The notes under the pieces: model-generated
The model's input: the letters and a program-made list of their open reading frames with translations, nothing else
What the model was told of the DNA's origin: nothing
Database searches by the model: none
Assembly (NCBI RefSeq): GCF_049615385.1
Contig: NZ_JBMZFL010000006.1
From: Aequoribacter sp049615385
GTDB lineage: Bacteria > Pseudomonadota > Gammaproteobacteria > Pseudomonadales > Halieaceae
Reading direction: 5' to 3' (one strand)
DNA length: 64,000 nucleotides
Shown here: positions 27,233 through 36,659 of the stretch, piece after piece
How positions within the stretch are numbered: position 1 is the stretch's first letter
Layout of the letters: every line of letters begins with the position of its first letter
Position numbers and translations under genes: made by a program

Positions 27233-27760
27233 CTAAGCGTCGCGCTGCGCACGGATCCGCTCATATGTGACAAAATGACAGACGTATTGGTCTTTTTCCG
27301 ACTGTTCAGGATGCTCGGCTCGCACCGATACCCACTCATCCCAATCGATGCAGTCCAACACAGTGTCGCCCTCGGGCTCTGCGTCGATGTGCGTCACGAT
27401 CAGACGGTCCGTAAAAGGCAGTGCTGACGCGTATATCTGCGATCCTCCAGCAATAATAATCTCATTCTGATCGGCACTGCAGAACGTTTGCGCCACCGAT
27501 AGCGCCTGCTCAATACTCGCGCACAAAATCACCCCTTCAGGCAGATCAGGCAGCCCCGAAGAGACGACGATGCTAGTGCGATTCGGCAAAAGCCCTGGCA
27601 AGGACTCAAACGTAAGCCGCCCCATAATCATTGGCTTGCCCAAAGTAACACGTTTGAAAAAAGCGAGATCGGTAGGTACATGCCAAGGCAGGTCGCCGTT
27701 CCGACCGATCACGCCATTTTTAGCGACCGCAAACACGGCAGAAACCAAAGGTTTACTCAT
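27233..27760 (-). CDS. folA: Dihydrofolate reductase
   Basis: Reduces dihydrofolate to tetrahydrofolate with NADPH. The 175-residue protein has AKNGVIGRNGDLPWHVPTDL with the catalytic acidic region, FKRVTLGKPMIMGRLTFESL, and IIAGGSQIYASALPFTDRL. It overlaps the thymidylate synthase stop by 4 bases, pairing the enzyme that makes dihydrofolate with the one that recycles it. Confidence 0.95.
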   Translation of the reverse strand: MSKPLVSAVFAVAKNGVIGRNGDLPWHVPTDLAFFKRVTLGKPMIMGRLTFESLPGLLPNRTSIVVSSGLPDLPEGVILCASIEQALSVAQTFCSADQNEIIIAGGSQIYASALPFTDRLIVTHIDAEPEGDTVLDCIDWDEWVSVRAEHPEQSEKDQYVCHFVTYERIRAQRDA

Positions 27761-28590
27761 ATCGCCACCGCGCCAGCAATATGCGCGTGGGGCTCGTAAC
27801 CCACAAGTTCAAAATCATCAAAGCAGTAGTCGTAAATCGACTCCGGCTTGCGCTTAATTCGCAAGGTTGGGAGCACTCGAGGCTCGCGCTCAAGTTGAGT
27901 CTCGACCTGCTCAAAATGGTTGCTGTAGATGTGCGAATCACCGGTGCTTATGATGACCTCACCTGGCTCTAAGTCGCACTGCTGACACAACATATGCGTC
28001 AACAAAGCCAAACTTGCCAAGTTGTAGGGCAAACCTAAGAATGAGTCACTAGAGCGAATGTAAAGCTGCGCGGACAAACAACCATTCGCGACATAAAACT
28101 GATACAGAAGATGACACGGCGGCAACGCCATTTTGCCCTGCCTCACATTCTCTTGAGGACTGAGCGTTTCATCGGGCAAATACTCGACATTCCAGCCATG
28201 AAATAGAATCCGACGCGAATCCGGCTTGTGCTTCAAACAATCGATGACATAGTCGATTTGGTTAATCGCGCCGCCGTCAGCAGTTGGCCATGACCGCCAT
28301 TGCGCCCCATAAATCGGACCCAAATCGCCCTCTTCAGTTGCCCACTCATCCCAAATCGAAACACCATTTTCCCGCAACCAAGCGGTATTCGTGTCTCCTC
28401 TCAAAAACCAAATGAGTTCGTTAGCGATGCTTTTGAAGTGCAACTTTTTGGTCGTCAACAGTGGAAACCCTTCGCTCAAATCGTGGCGAAATTGGCGCGC
28501 AAACACCGAGCGCGTTCCCGTGCCCGTCCGATCTGACTTATCGACGCCGTGCGCCATGATATCGCGCAACAAATCTAGGTAAACCTTCAT
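27757..28590 (-). CDS. thyA: Thymidylate synthase
   Basis: Makes dTMP from dUMP using methylene-tetrahydrofolate. The 277-residue protein has the catalytic Cys159 in MALPPCHLLYQFYV, then RSSDSFLGLPYNLASLALLT and the C-terminal HAHIAGAVAI. The ATG at 28590 is preceded by a run of GGAAGGA-like sequence. It is 10 bases downstream of lgt and overlaps folA, so lgt-thyA-folA form one operon. Confidence 0.96.
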   Translation of the reverse strand: MKVYLDLLRDIMAHGVDKSDRTGTGTRSVFARQFRHDLSEGFPLLTTKKLHFKSIANELIWFLRGDTNTAWLRENGVSIWDEWATEEGDLGPIYGAQWRSWPTADGGAINQIDYVIDCLKHKPDSRRILFHGWNVEYLPDETLSPQENVRQGKMALPPCHLLYQFYVANGCLSAQLYIRSSDSFLGLPYNLASLALLTHMLCQQCDLEPGEVIISTGDSHIYSNHFEQVETQLEREPRVLPTLRIKRKPESIYDYCFDDFELVGYEPHAHIAGAVAI

Positions 28591-28599
28591 ATTTCCTTC

Positions 28600-29403
28600 C
28601 TAACCGTGTTTTTTTGGCGACGCCTGGTGCGAGTACGCCCACCACAATAAATACAGGCCCAAGAGTATCATGGGGATGCATAAAATTTGACCGCGCGTCA
28701 TCCAGCCAAAAGCCTGAAACCCTAAATGCGCATCCGGCTCACGAAAGAATTCAGCAAGAAAGCGCAAGCAACCGTAACCCAAGGAGAACACCCCAGCCGC
28801 CGCCCACCGAGGTCGCCGCTGTCGCGTAAACCAGTAGACCAACGCGAACAGAGTTAACCCCTCCAGGCCGAACTGATAGAGCTGTGACGGATGCCTCGGC
28901 AACTGCATAGGGTCATTAGGAAAAACCATAGCCCAAGGCACCGTCGCGGCGCGCCCCCACAACTCTTGCCCGATAAAATTCCCCAAGCGCCCCAGCGCCA
29001 AGCCAATAGGCGCAAGTGGCGCGACAAAATCGAGTAGATCCCCCAAGGCAACTTTACGGGTTTTTGACAGGTAATACACTGCGGCGATCACACCCAGTAA
29101 GCCGCCATGAAAAGACATACCCCCTTCCCAAACCCGCAACGCCCACGATGGGTCAGACAGCAGGCGATCGCTCCCATAAAACAAAATATAGCCAAGCCGC
29201 CCACCCAAGACGATACCGATTGCAGCGTAAAAGATTAAGTCGTCAACCCACTCCTCACGCCATACCGAACCGGCTTTGCGGCACTCTCTGCGCGCCAACC
29301 ACCAGGCAAACGTCAAGCCCGCCAAGTAGGTCAGACCATACCAATGGATTTTAAGAGGCCCAAGCTCTAGTGCAACGGGATCAATGGCGGGGTAAGCCAG
29401 CAT
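28600..29403 (-). CDS. lgt: Prolipoprotein diacylglyceryl transferase
   Basis: An inner-membrane enzyme that transfers diacylglyceryl from phosphatidylglycerol to the lipobox cysteine of prelipoproteins. The 267-residue protein has about seven helices, the family signature GRLGNFIGQELWGR, WEGGMSFHGGLLGV and the end region RGQILCIPMILLGLYLL. The ATG at 29403 gives the usual length; an upstream start would add 22 non-conserved residues. Confidence 0.94.
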   Translation of the reverse strand: MLAYPAIDPVALELGPLKIHWYGLTYLAGLTFAWWLARRECRKAGSVWREEWVDDLIFYAAIGIVLGGRLGYILFYGSDRLLSDPSWALRVWEGGMSFHGGLLGVIAAVYYLSKTRKVALGDLLDFVAPLAPIGLALGRLGNFIGQELWGRAATVPWAMVFPNDPMQLPRHPSQLYQFGLEGLTLFALVYWFTRQRRPRWAAAGVFSLGYGCLRFLAEFFREPDAHLGFQAFGWMTRGQILCIPMILLGLYLLWWAYSHQASPKKHG

Positions 29404-29490
29404 AGTGAAAGCCCTGTAAAAAGCACGTAGGGTAGCACCCTTACGTTTAGAATTAATGTAACCTTGCAATTTTTAGCAGGATAAACCGCC

Positions 29491-30261
29491 ATGTGTCTGA
29501 TTGCTATCGGCTGGCAAGCGCATCCGACCATGCCGCTGGTCATTGTTGCTAATCGCGATGAGTTTTACCAGCGCGAGTCGCAAAGCATGACCTTTTGGGA
29601 GGATAAACCAAACCTCCTCGCCGGCAGGGATTTACAGGCGGGCGGCACTTGGCTTGGCGTCAACACACAGGGCCGCTTCGCCGCCTTGACCAATGTTCGC
29701 GATGCGCTCCCACCAGCGACCGAAACATCTCGCGGAAGCCTAGTTGGCCTATGGCTTAGCAATCAATCCTCAAGCATGGAGCTCCTTGGTCAACTGGCCG
29801 ACACAGCCGCGACGTACAGTGGCTACAACCTCATATTTGGCGACACTTCCCAACTCCTTTGGGCGAGCAATCGCGGCCAAAATGGCTTTGAGTACAGGTA
29901 TTTAGCGAGCGGCATTTACGGCCTGGGAAACGCCTCGCTGAATACGCCATGGCCGAAACTTCGACTGGCCAAGCAACGTTTAGCCCTGCAACTTAAACTC
30001 TCCCACCCCTCGATCGCCGAGTTGGCGTGGGTTACGGCGGATACCTGTACGCAGGACGACTTAAGCTACTTAGGCGACACTGACATGGAGGAAAGCTGGC
30101 TCAGGGCACTGAGCGCACAATGGATTGCGACCCCCGATTATGGGACTCGAGCACAAACCGTCATCACGCTTGAAAACACTGGGCAAATGACATGCCACGA
30201 ACGTGCCGTCGGTGCCAGCGGCGATACCATTAGCGAGCAAACCTTTCAGTTTAGGATATAG
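29491..30261 (+). CDS. NRDE (TANGO2-like) family protein
   Basis: A 256-residue protein that begins MCLIAIGWQAHP and has the NRDE motif at 21-24, followed by AGRDLQAGGTWLGVNTQGRF and AALTNVRD. This is the NRDE/TANGO2 family, with a conserved Cys2 as in N-terminal nucleophile folds. The biochemical role in bacteria is not firmly known; heme handling has been proposed for homologues. It ends by overlapping the convergent ptsP by 11 bases. Confidence 0.88.
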   Translation: MCLIAIGWQAHPTMPLVIVANRDEFYQRESQSMTFWEDKPNLLAGRDLQAGGTWLGVNTQGRFAALTNVRDALPPATETSRGSLVGLWLSNQSSSMELLGQLADTAATYSGYNLIFGDTSQLLWASNRGQNGFEYRYLASGIYGLGNASLNTPWPKLRLAKQRLALQLKLSHPSIAELAWVTADTCTQDDLSYLGDTDMEESWLRALSAQWIATPDYGTRAQTVITLENTGQMTCHERAVGASGDTISEQTFQFRI

Positions 30262-32554
30262 GGCCTACAGCCTCATCAAGGCTCACCGGCACAAACTGCT
30301 GCATGCCTCGTTCGGATAAGAAGGCGCCCAAAGCGCCCTGAATTTGCTCTGAGTGATCCATTACTACGACCTCTTCAAGCAAATTACGCGCATCATCGAG
30401 CAAGACCGAGCGAAGCGCTTTTTTGACTTTAGGCAAGCTTATCGAGTTCATCGACAAGGTGTCGTAACCCATTGCCGCAAGCAATACCGACGCACCCGGA
30501 TCACCCGCTAGCTCCCCGCAAATACTGACTGGCTTGCCCTCGGCCTTACCACTTTCAGCCACAATCCTCAAAGCCTGGATCACGGCGGGATGGTACGCAT
30601 GATAAAGATCAGCCACCCTTGCATTGTTGCGATCAACGGCCAAGAGATACTGAGTCAAATCATTTGAACCTACGCTTAAAAAGTCGACCTTCCTGGCTAA
30701 AGCGCGCGCCTGATACACTGCCGCTGGAACCTCAACCATAACACCAACAGGGGGACGCTCACCCAGTTCGTGACCCTCTTGCAGCAGCTCCTGATAACAG
30801 CGCTCGACTAAATCAAGAGCTTCTTGCAGCTCGGACATATTGCTCACCATCGGCAGCATAATGCGTAAGTTACCCAAACCCACATTAGCCTTCATCATGG
30901 CTCGAACCTGCGCCAAAAATATCTCGGGATGATCGAGCGTTACTCGCAGACCACGCCATCCCAAAAAGGGGTTAGCTTCTTCGATTGGGAAATAGGGTAA
31001 GGCCTTATCACCCCCAATATCCAAAGTGCGCATGGTGACCGCCTTCGGGGCAAAAGCTTCTAACTGCTGCCGATACAGTTGGCGCTGCTCCTCCTCGCTG
31101 GGAAAGCGCTCTTGCATTAGAAATGGCACTTCTGTTCGGTACAGACCTACGCCTTCGGCGCCTCGATCTAACGAAATTGCCACATCGGCCATCAACCCCG
31201 TGTTCACGAATAAAGGAATTCGGTGTCCATCTGCCGTCTCACAATCTACGTCTCGCAAAGATTCCAAATCTTTGCTCAAAGCCGCCTCTTGCTCGATCAA
31301 CTCTTCAAAACGCTCGAGCAGCATCGTCGACGGATTCAAATGCACAACGCCGTTATACCCATCGATAATAACGGTCTTACCCTCAAGCCGGGTGTAGGGT
31401 AAATCAACAGCACCCATGAGAGTCGGAATGCCCATAGCGCGAGCTAAAATAGCAACGTGAGAATTGCCTGAGCCTCGCACTGATATCAATCCCACTAAGT
31501 TTTCTCGAGGCACCTCACCCAGCATTGACGCGGTCAACTCCTCGCCCACCAAGACCACTCGATCCGAATAATCTCGCTTATCGTGCGCATCGACCTGAAG
31601 GTAACTTAAGACCCGGGTGCCAAGATCTTTAACATCAACGGCACGCTCTCGCAGGTAACTGTGCTCCATTTGCTCGAAGTGCCGTATGTGCTCGATCATC
31701 ACCTGACTTAAGGCACCTTGGGCCCAATTGCCGGCCTTGATCAACGCGGCCACTTCGGCACCGATGGTGGAATCATCAAGAATACTTAAATAAACATCGA
31801 ACAACGCACGATCTTCAGCGTTCAGCTGGTCGGCCAAATTCGCAGCAACCGCACGCACATCGTTACGAACAGCCTCCAGTGCTTGCTTGAATGAACGCAA
31901 TTCGGCGCGCCGGTCATTCGTTTGTTTCTTGGGCACCGCATACAAATCGGCGACGGGCGACACAACCGCGACCTGTCCCACGGCTACGCCCGGAGAACCG
32001 CCGATACCCGTAACACGGGTCGAGCCCTGTGGACTCGCAGTGGCATCGGTATATTCTTCTTGGATCGAGCCGGTGACCTGAGCATGCGCAATCACGCCCG
32101 CCAGCTGTGCCGACATGGTGACTAAAAAGGCCTCATCACTCTCATCAAATCGACGCCGTTGTGCCTGCTGAACAACCAGCACACCCAACACGATCTTGTG
32201 GTGGATAATCGGCACCCCCAAAAAGGCGTGAAAGGGCTCTTCGCCAATACCTGATAGCAACTGGAAATGCGGATGCTCTGACGCGTTGTCCAAGTTCACG
32301 GGCTCTTCACGGGTCGCAACCAAGCCAACCAAGCCCTCGTTATGGGCCAAGCTCAATAAACCAATCTGGTTTTTGTTAAGACCTTCGGTCGCTCTAAACA
32401 CCAAGCGGTTTGTTGCTGGGTCACGTAAATACACTGAGCACACCTGTGTCCCCATGGCGTCTCGCACCCGGGTCACGATGATTTTAAGTGCCTCTTCTAA
32501 CGATTCGGCCGCATTTACGCGTTGCACAATATTGCGCAACATTTCCAGCATCAT
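30251..32554 (-). CDS. ptsP: PEP-protein phosphotransferase of the nitrogen PTS (EI-Ntr)
   Basis: Enzyme I of the regulatory PTS that passes phosphate from PEP to NPr. The 767-residue protein has an N-terminal GAF domain (about 15-160), a linker, the Enzyme I N-terminal domain starting near TGIGGSPGVAVG (183) with the phosphorylated His366 in GSGNSHVAILA, and the PEP-binding barrel with GLYRTEVPFLMQ and VEVPAAVYQA. It lies six bases downstream of rppH, the usual gammaproteobacterial pair. It connects nitrogen and carbon status, as does the ntrBC block further right. Confidence 0.94.
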   Translation of the reverse strand: MMLEMLRNIVQRVNAAESLEEALKIIVTRVRDAMGTQVCSVYLRDPATNRLVFRATEGLNKNQIGLLSLAHNEGLVGLVATREEPVNLDNASEHPHFQLLSGIGEEPFHAFLGVPIIHHKIVLGVLVVQQAQRRRFDESDEAFLVTMSAQLAGVIAHAQVTGSIQEEYTDATASPQGSTRVTGIGGSPGVAVGQVAVVSPVADLYAVPKKQTNDRRAELRSFKQALEAVRNDVRAVAANLADQLNAEDRALFDVYLSILDDSTIGAEVAALIKAGNWAQGALSQVMIEHIRHFEQMEHSYLRERAVDVKDLGTRVLSYLQVDAHDKRDYSDRVVLVGEELTASMLGEVPRENLVGLISVRGSGNSHVAILARAMGIPTLMGAVDLPYTRLEGKTVIIDGYNGVVHLNPSTMLLERFEELIEQEAALSKDLESLRDVDCETADGHRIPLFVNTGLMADVAISLDRGAEGVGLYRTEVPFLMQERFPSEEEQRQLYRQQLEAFAPKAVTMRTLDIGGDKALPYFPIEEANPFLGWRGLRVTLDHPEIFLAQVRAMMKANVGLGNLRIMLPMVSNMSELQEALDLVERCYQELLQEGHELGERPPVGVMVEVPAAVYQARALARKVDFLSVGSNDLTQYLLAVDRNNARVADLYHAYHPAVIQALRIVAESGKAEGKPVSICGELAGDPGASVLLAAMGYDTLSMNSISLPKVKKALRSVLLDDARNLLEEVVVMDHSEQIQGALGAFLSERGMQQFVPVSLDEAVGPIS

Positions 32555-32560
32555 ACCTGT

Positions 32561-33058
32561 TTAATCCTGCCGCAATGTCACATTTACCGGCGCACAGTCT
32601 GCCAGCTCCTGCATGGCTAAGCGATACACCTCTCGCTTGAAGTGGATCACTTGATCAATCGGGTGCCAATAATCGACCCACTCCCAATGATCAAACTCTG
32701 GTGCACCGTGTCCATCCAATTGGATAGCGTCGTCGGCCGCCAGTAACCGCAACAAAAACCACTTCTGTTTCTGGCCGACACACTTTCGCCCTGGACCTTT
32801 ACGCCAGTACTGCCGCGGCAAGTGATACCGAAGCCAGCGCTCTGTTTGGCCTAAGATTTCGACGTGGTGCGCCTGTAACCCAACCTCTTCCTGCAACTCT
32901 CGATACAAGGCCTGCTCGGGGGTCTCTCCTGAATCAATCCCACCTTGCGGAAATTGCCAACCGTTTTTACCGCCGATACGACGGGCCCAAAACACTTTGC
33001 CGAGGTCGTTACAGATGATAATGCCGACGTTCGGCCGAAAACCATCTTCGTCAATCAC
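32561..33058 (-). CDS. rppH: RNA pyrophosphohydrolase
   Basis: A Nudix hydrolase that removes pyrophosphate from the 5' end of mRNA and so starts decay by RNase E. The GTG at 33058 gives 165 residues beginning (M)IDEDGFRPNVGI, the standard RppH start; GAGG lies seven bases before it. A longer frame adds a non-conserved KFIEKRR segment. The Nudix box GGIDSGETPEQALYRELQEE occupies about 39-58. It is upstream of ptsP and divergent from the HAD gene. Confidence 0.94.
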   Translation of the reverse strand: MIDEDGFRPNVGIIICNDLGKVFWARRIGGKNGWQFPQGGIDSGETPEQALYRELQEEVGLQAHHVEILGQTERWLRYHLPRQYWRKGPGRKCVGQKQKWFLLRLLAADDAIQLDGHGAPEFDHWEWVDYWHPIDQVIHFKREVYRLAMQELADCAPVNVTLRQD

Positions 33059-33159
33059 GACTCGCCTCTTTTCTATAAATTTCATGTTAACCTTGCCACT
33101 ATAGCACGGAGTCAGGCTTTCGCGACTGCCTGATCGACATTCTCAGCAAAAGGCTCACT

Positions 33160-33819
33160 ATGGCATTGGCGATTTTTGATCTCGATAACACACTCTTAGG
33201 CACCGACTCTGACCACCAATGGGGGGAGTACTTATGCGATCGAGGCCTTGTGTCTGCCGATGAATTTCGGGCCCGCAACGACCAGTTTTATGAAGATTAC
33301 AAATTGGCAAGGTTAGATATCAACGCCTACCTTCGCTTCGTGCTGACAACCATTAAGGGCCTAAGCACCCGCGAAGTCGACAACTTGCACAGCGTATTTT
33401 TCCAAAGCCACATCGCGCCCTTTATATTGCCCAAAGCGCAGGACTGCGTGAACCAACATAAAGCTAATGGCGACACCTGCCTGGTGATTACGGCGACAAG
33501 CCGCTTCATCACCGAACCCATTGTGAGCGCGTTTGGTATTGAGCACATCATTGCTTCAGAGGCACAGATTATCGACGGACACTACACCGGCGAGCCTTCG
33601 GGCATCCCAAGTTTTGCAGGTGGTAAAGTCACGCGGCTTGCCGAGTGGCTAAACACCAAACCGGAACTTAAATTACAAGAGCACTACTTTTACAGCGATT
33701 CTCGCAACGATTTACCGTTGCTTGAAGAAGTCAGCCACCCTGTCGCTGTGGATCCCGACGACACCTTACGGCACATTGCGAGCGAGCGAGGGTGGCCTAT
33801 ATTGAGCTTCAGAGACTAA
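33160..33819 (+). CDS. HAD-IB family phosphatase
   Basis: A cytoplasmic HAD hydrolase of 219 residues. Asp7 in FDLDNTLLGTD is the nucleophile, ITATSRFITEPI contains motif II, and YFYSDSRNDLPLLEEV holds the metal-binding motif IV. It belongs to the SerB-like IB group found next to rppH in Pseudomonas; the substrate may be histidinol phosphate or another phosphomonoester, not proven. Its last four bases overlap the convergent gcvH stop. Confidence 0.85.
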   Translation: MALAIFDLDNTLLGTDSDHQWGEYLCDRGLVSADEFRARNDQFYEDYKLARLDINAYLRFVLTTIKGLSTREVDNLHSVFFQSHIAPFILPKAQDCVNQHKANGDTCLVITATSRFITEPIVSAFGIEHIIASEAQIIDGHYTGEPSGIPSFAGGKVTRLAEWLNTKPELKLQEHYFYSDSRNDLPLLEEVSHPVAVDPDDTLRHIASERGWPILSFRD

Positions 33820-34202
33820 TCGTCGCAGCTCGCATCGTATTGCTCAGCGGTAAGCAAATCATCAACACTCGCCGCGTCATCGAGGCGCATCTTGAAGAAC
33901 CAGCCATCGCCATAAGGGTCTTCATTGATGACATCCGGGTTATCTTCTAAGTTTTCGTTGATCGCAATAATTTCGCCACCGATTGGTGCGTAGATATCCG
34001 ACGCGGCTTTTACCGACTCGACAACACCCGCTTCATCACCGGCACCGAGTTGCGCGCCAACTTCGGGTAACTCGACAAATACAACATCGCCTAGCGCTTC
34101 TTGCGCATGATTCGTAATGCCGATTGTAGCAGTACCATCTTCCTCAACGCGGACCCACTCGTGGCTGCTAACGTAACGTAACTCTGCTGGTGATTGGCTC
34201 AT
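33816..34202 (-). CDS. gcvH: Glycine cleavage system H protein
   Basis: The lipoyl carrier of the glycine cleavage system. The 128-residue protein carries the lipoylated Lys65 in GVVESVKAASDIY and has the usual start YVSSHEWVRVEEDG. In E. coli gcvT, gcvH and gcvP follow ubiI together; here only gcvH follows ubiI and no gcvT or gcvP is in this window. It may serve the complex encoded elsewhere, or act in lipoate transfer, which is inference. Confidence 0.95.
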   Translation of the reverse strand: MSQSPAELRYVSSHEWVRVEEDGTATIGITNHAQEALGDVVFVELPEVGAQLGAGDEAGVVESVKAASDIYAPIGGEIIAINENLEDNPDVINEDPYGDGWFFKMRLDDAASVDDLLTAEQYDASCDD

Positions 34203-34255
34203 GGCATTCCCCCAAATTAAAACGCGTATTCTACCTTAGAGCGGTAGAAAGACAA

Positions 34256-35452
34256 TCAGGCAAGACCCATTGCGATTTTAGCCACTTTACGTTTAACCGG
34301 ACTTAGCTGGTTAAACGTCGACATTCCCGCATTGCGCAACCAGCGTACGACAGGGTTTTGCTGATCAAACAAGCGAACAAAACCTTCCATTGCCCCCGCG
34401 ACGACCAGATTGTCAGTTTTACGCCGACGCTGATAACGCGCTAGCACCAGCGTAGACCCCAGATCTAAACCTTTTTGGGCAGCTCGACCCAACTCTTCGG
34501 CCAGCACAGAAACATCCGCAAAACCCAAATTAATACCCTGTCCGGCTAAAGGGTGGATGGTATGCGCAGCATCCCCCACCAGCACACAACGCTTGGCTTG
34601 ATAGTTCATTGCGTGGCGTTGACGCAGAGGGACGCAAATCCGCTGAGATACAGCAGTGATTGCCCCCAATTGGATTTCGCTTTTGTGCGCTAACGCGTCC
34701 ATAAAATCACCGTCCTCAAGCTGCATTAGGCGCTCGGCCTCGCCCTCGTGCGCAGACCAAACAAGGGAGACAAATTGATCGCTGGGATGACTCAAAGGCA
34801 GAAACGCAAGCGGACCCGTGCGCAGAAACCACTGCCGCGCTACGTGCTCATGTATGCGCTCTGTCTGAAGGGTGGCCACAATCGCTGACTGACCGTAAGG
34901 CCACTCGACGACATCGACACCCATGTATTGCCGAATAATCGAAAGCGCACCATCAGCACCAACTAACAGCTGTGCTGACCAAGTTTGCCCCGACTTTAAT
35001 TCGATGCGCGCCTCGGACTCCGTTGTATCAATCGCATTAATCTCTTGCTGCATCAAAGTTCGCACGCGACTTTGTTTCAGCTTGTCATGCAAAGCGGCCA
35101 GCAACACAGAGTTTTCGACGATGGCTCCTAACTCACTCACTTGCAGTTCGGCGGCATCAAATTGCACAAAACCCGTACCCTCGCCGTCCCACACCTGCAT
35201 CGACCGATACGCTTGGCGACGGACCGACGGTAAATCTAGGCCCTGCTCACTTAAGAAGTGCCATGAATTTGCCGCTACGGCACTAACTCGAGCGTCGAAG
35301 TCGTGCACGGTTTGGGGGTTTTCATGTTGCACTTCGGCCCACGAACCTCGTTCGACAATCACCACATCAAGCCCCTGCCTGTCTAAGGCTAGTGCAAGAC
35401 TCGCTCCTGCTAATCCGCCCCCAACGATCACAACATCACATTGACTAGACAT
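34256..35452 (-). CDS. ubiI: FAD-dependent ubiquinone hydroxylase (UbiI/VisC-type)
   Basis: A 398-residue flavin monooxygenase of the UbiH/F/I family that adds a hydroxyl group to the ubiquinone ring. The FAD loop is VVIVGGGLAGASLALAL, and VLVGDAAHTIHPLAGQGINL is the second FAD motif. The ATG at 35452 has GAGGG six bases before it. It overlaps ubiH by 8 bases. Position after ubiH matches E. coli ubiI (C5 hydroxylation), but a UbiF role cannot be excluded. Confidence 0.87.
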   Translation of the reverse strand: MSSQCDVVIVGGGLAGASLALALDRQGLDVVIVERGSWAEVQHENPQTVHDFDARVSAVAANSWHFLSEQGLDLPSVRRQAYRSMQVWDGEGTGFVQFDAAELQVSELGAIVENSVLLAALHDKLKQSRVRTLMQQEINAIDTTESEARIELKSGQTWSAQLLVGADGALSIIRQYMGVDVVEWPYGQSAIVATLQTERIHEHVARQWFLRTGPLAFLPLSHPSDQFVSLVWSAHEGEAERLMQLEDGDFMDALAHKSEIQLGAITAVSQRICVPLRQRHAMNYQAKRCVLVGDAAHTIHPLAGQGINLGFADVSVLAEELGRAAQKGLDLGSTLVLARYQRRRKTDNLVVAGAMEGFVRLFDQQNPVVRWLRNAGMSTFNQLSPVKRKVAKIAMGLA

Positions 35453-36659
35453 AGTCGCCCTCGCCAACAGCTCCCGCGGCAATCGCAGTAAAACGCTGCT
35501 TCACTGTCGGTATCACATCCATTAAACCCAGGGCAAAATTGCGTATGGCACCCACCGCCCCTGTGTACTGAAATAGCTCGGGCAATAAATCACTGGCGTT
35601 CACTGTGCGCCATTGATCCAGAGCTCTGCGCTGTGCATAGGGCGACAGAGCCGCGCTAGAAAAATCATGGCTGCTCACGCACTGTGTTAGCACCTCGGAC
35701 AGACTGCGAATATCCCGCACGGATAGATTAAACCCCTGACCAGCTACAGGATGAAGGGTGTGCGCCGCATTTCCTAACACCACAATACCCGCTCGAACTT
35801 GCTCAATACAATGCATCATTTGCAGCGGGTACACGTGGCGCTCACCCACCTGTTCGATACGGCCCAATCGATACCCAAATTGCGCCTCTAAACTTTTGCA
35901 GAATTGCCGATCAGTCAGCCCCATAAGCTCGCCGATTCGATCCTTAGATGCGGTCCAGACCAGTGCGCTGCGATTTAAGTCGCCCGCGTTACTCAGGGGC
36001 AACATCGCCATGGGCCCCTGTTCGCTAAAACGCTCATAAGCGCAGTAACGATGGTGCTCTGCGGTGGCGACATTGGCAATAATCGCACTGTGACCGTAGG
36101 CCTTCGATTCGCACAGCATGCCCAGACGCTGCGCCAAAGCAGATTGGCCACCGTCGGCAATAATCAGACAATCTAACACCTGTGCTTTGCCGGCGGCATC
36201 GAATACTTCTACTCCGCGGGCTTTGGGCTGAATGGTCGCCACCTCGCTGGGGGCATGCACCCTGACTCGGCTACCTTTGAGTTGCTGGGAAAGTGTTTCG
36301 CCCAAAACCCGATTCTCGATTACGCCGCCTAATTGCGGCCAGTTGACCTGCTGCGCGGTCAATACTGTCGACCCCATCCTTCCCTTATTCGAGACATGAA
36401 TGGACCGGATAGGACACGCTTGCCGGGATACATCCAGCAGACCCAAGCTGTCCATATAGCGCAGAGTGTCAAAGCTTAAAGCCGTCGAGCGATCGTCGAA
36501 AGATGCCTGGGACAAGGGGCGATCAAAGTCTATCGAAGCAACATCAAAAACATGAATAGCACAGCTTGCTCCAAACGATCTATCGAAGGCCAACGCGGCC
36601 AGCAAACCCACCATACCGCCGCCGACAATACCTACATTATGCCTTATCGATTCATCCAC
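35445..36659 (-). CDS. ubiH: 2-octaprenyl-6-methoxyphenol hydroxylase
   Basis: A 404-residue FAD monooxygenase of ubiquinone synthesis. It has GIVGGGMVGLLAALAF for FAD binding and VLGNAAHTLHPVAGQGFNLS near residue 300. The gene overlaps pepP by 16 bases and ubiI by 8 bases. UbiH sits between pepP and ubiI in the same order as in E. coli, which supports the assignment over UbiF. Confidence 0.88.
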   Translation of the reverse strand: MDESIRHNVGIVGGGMVGLLAALAFDRSFGASCAIHVFDVASIDFDRPLSQASFDDRSTALSFDTLRYMDSLGLLDVSRQACPIRSIHVSNKGRMGSTVLTAQQVNWPQLGGVIENRVLGETLSQQLKGSRVRVHAPSEVATIQPKARGVEVFDAAGKAQVLDCLIIADGGQSALAQRLGMLCESKAYGHSAIIANVATAEHHRYCAYERFSEQGPMAMLPLSNAGDLNRSALVWTASKDRIGELMGLTDRQFCKSLEAQFGYRLGRIEQVGERHVYPLQMMHCIEQVRAGIVVLGNAAHTLHPVAGQGFNLSVRDIRSLSEVLTQCVSSHDFSSAALSPYAQRRALDQWRTVNASDLLPELFQYTGAVGAIRNFALGLMDVIPTVKQRFTAIAAGAVGEGDYV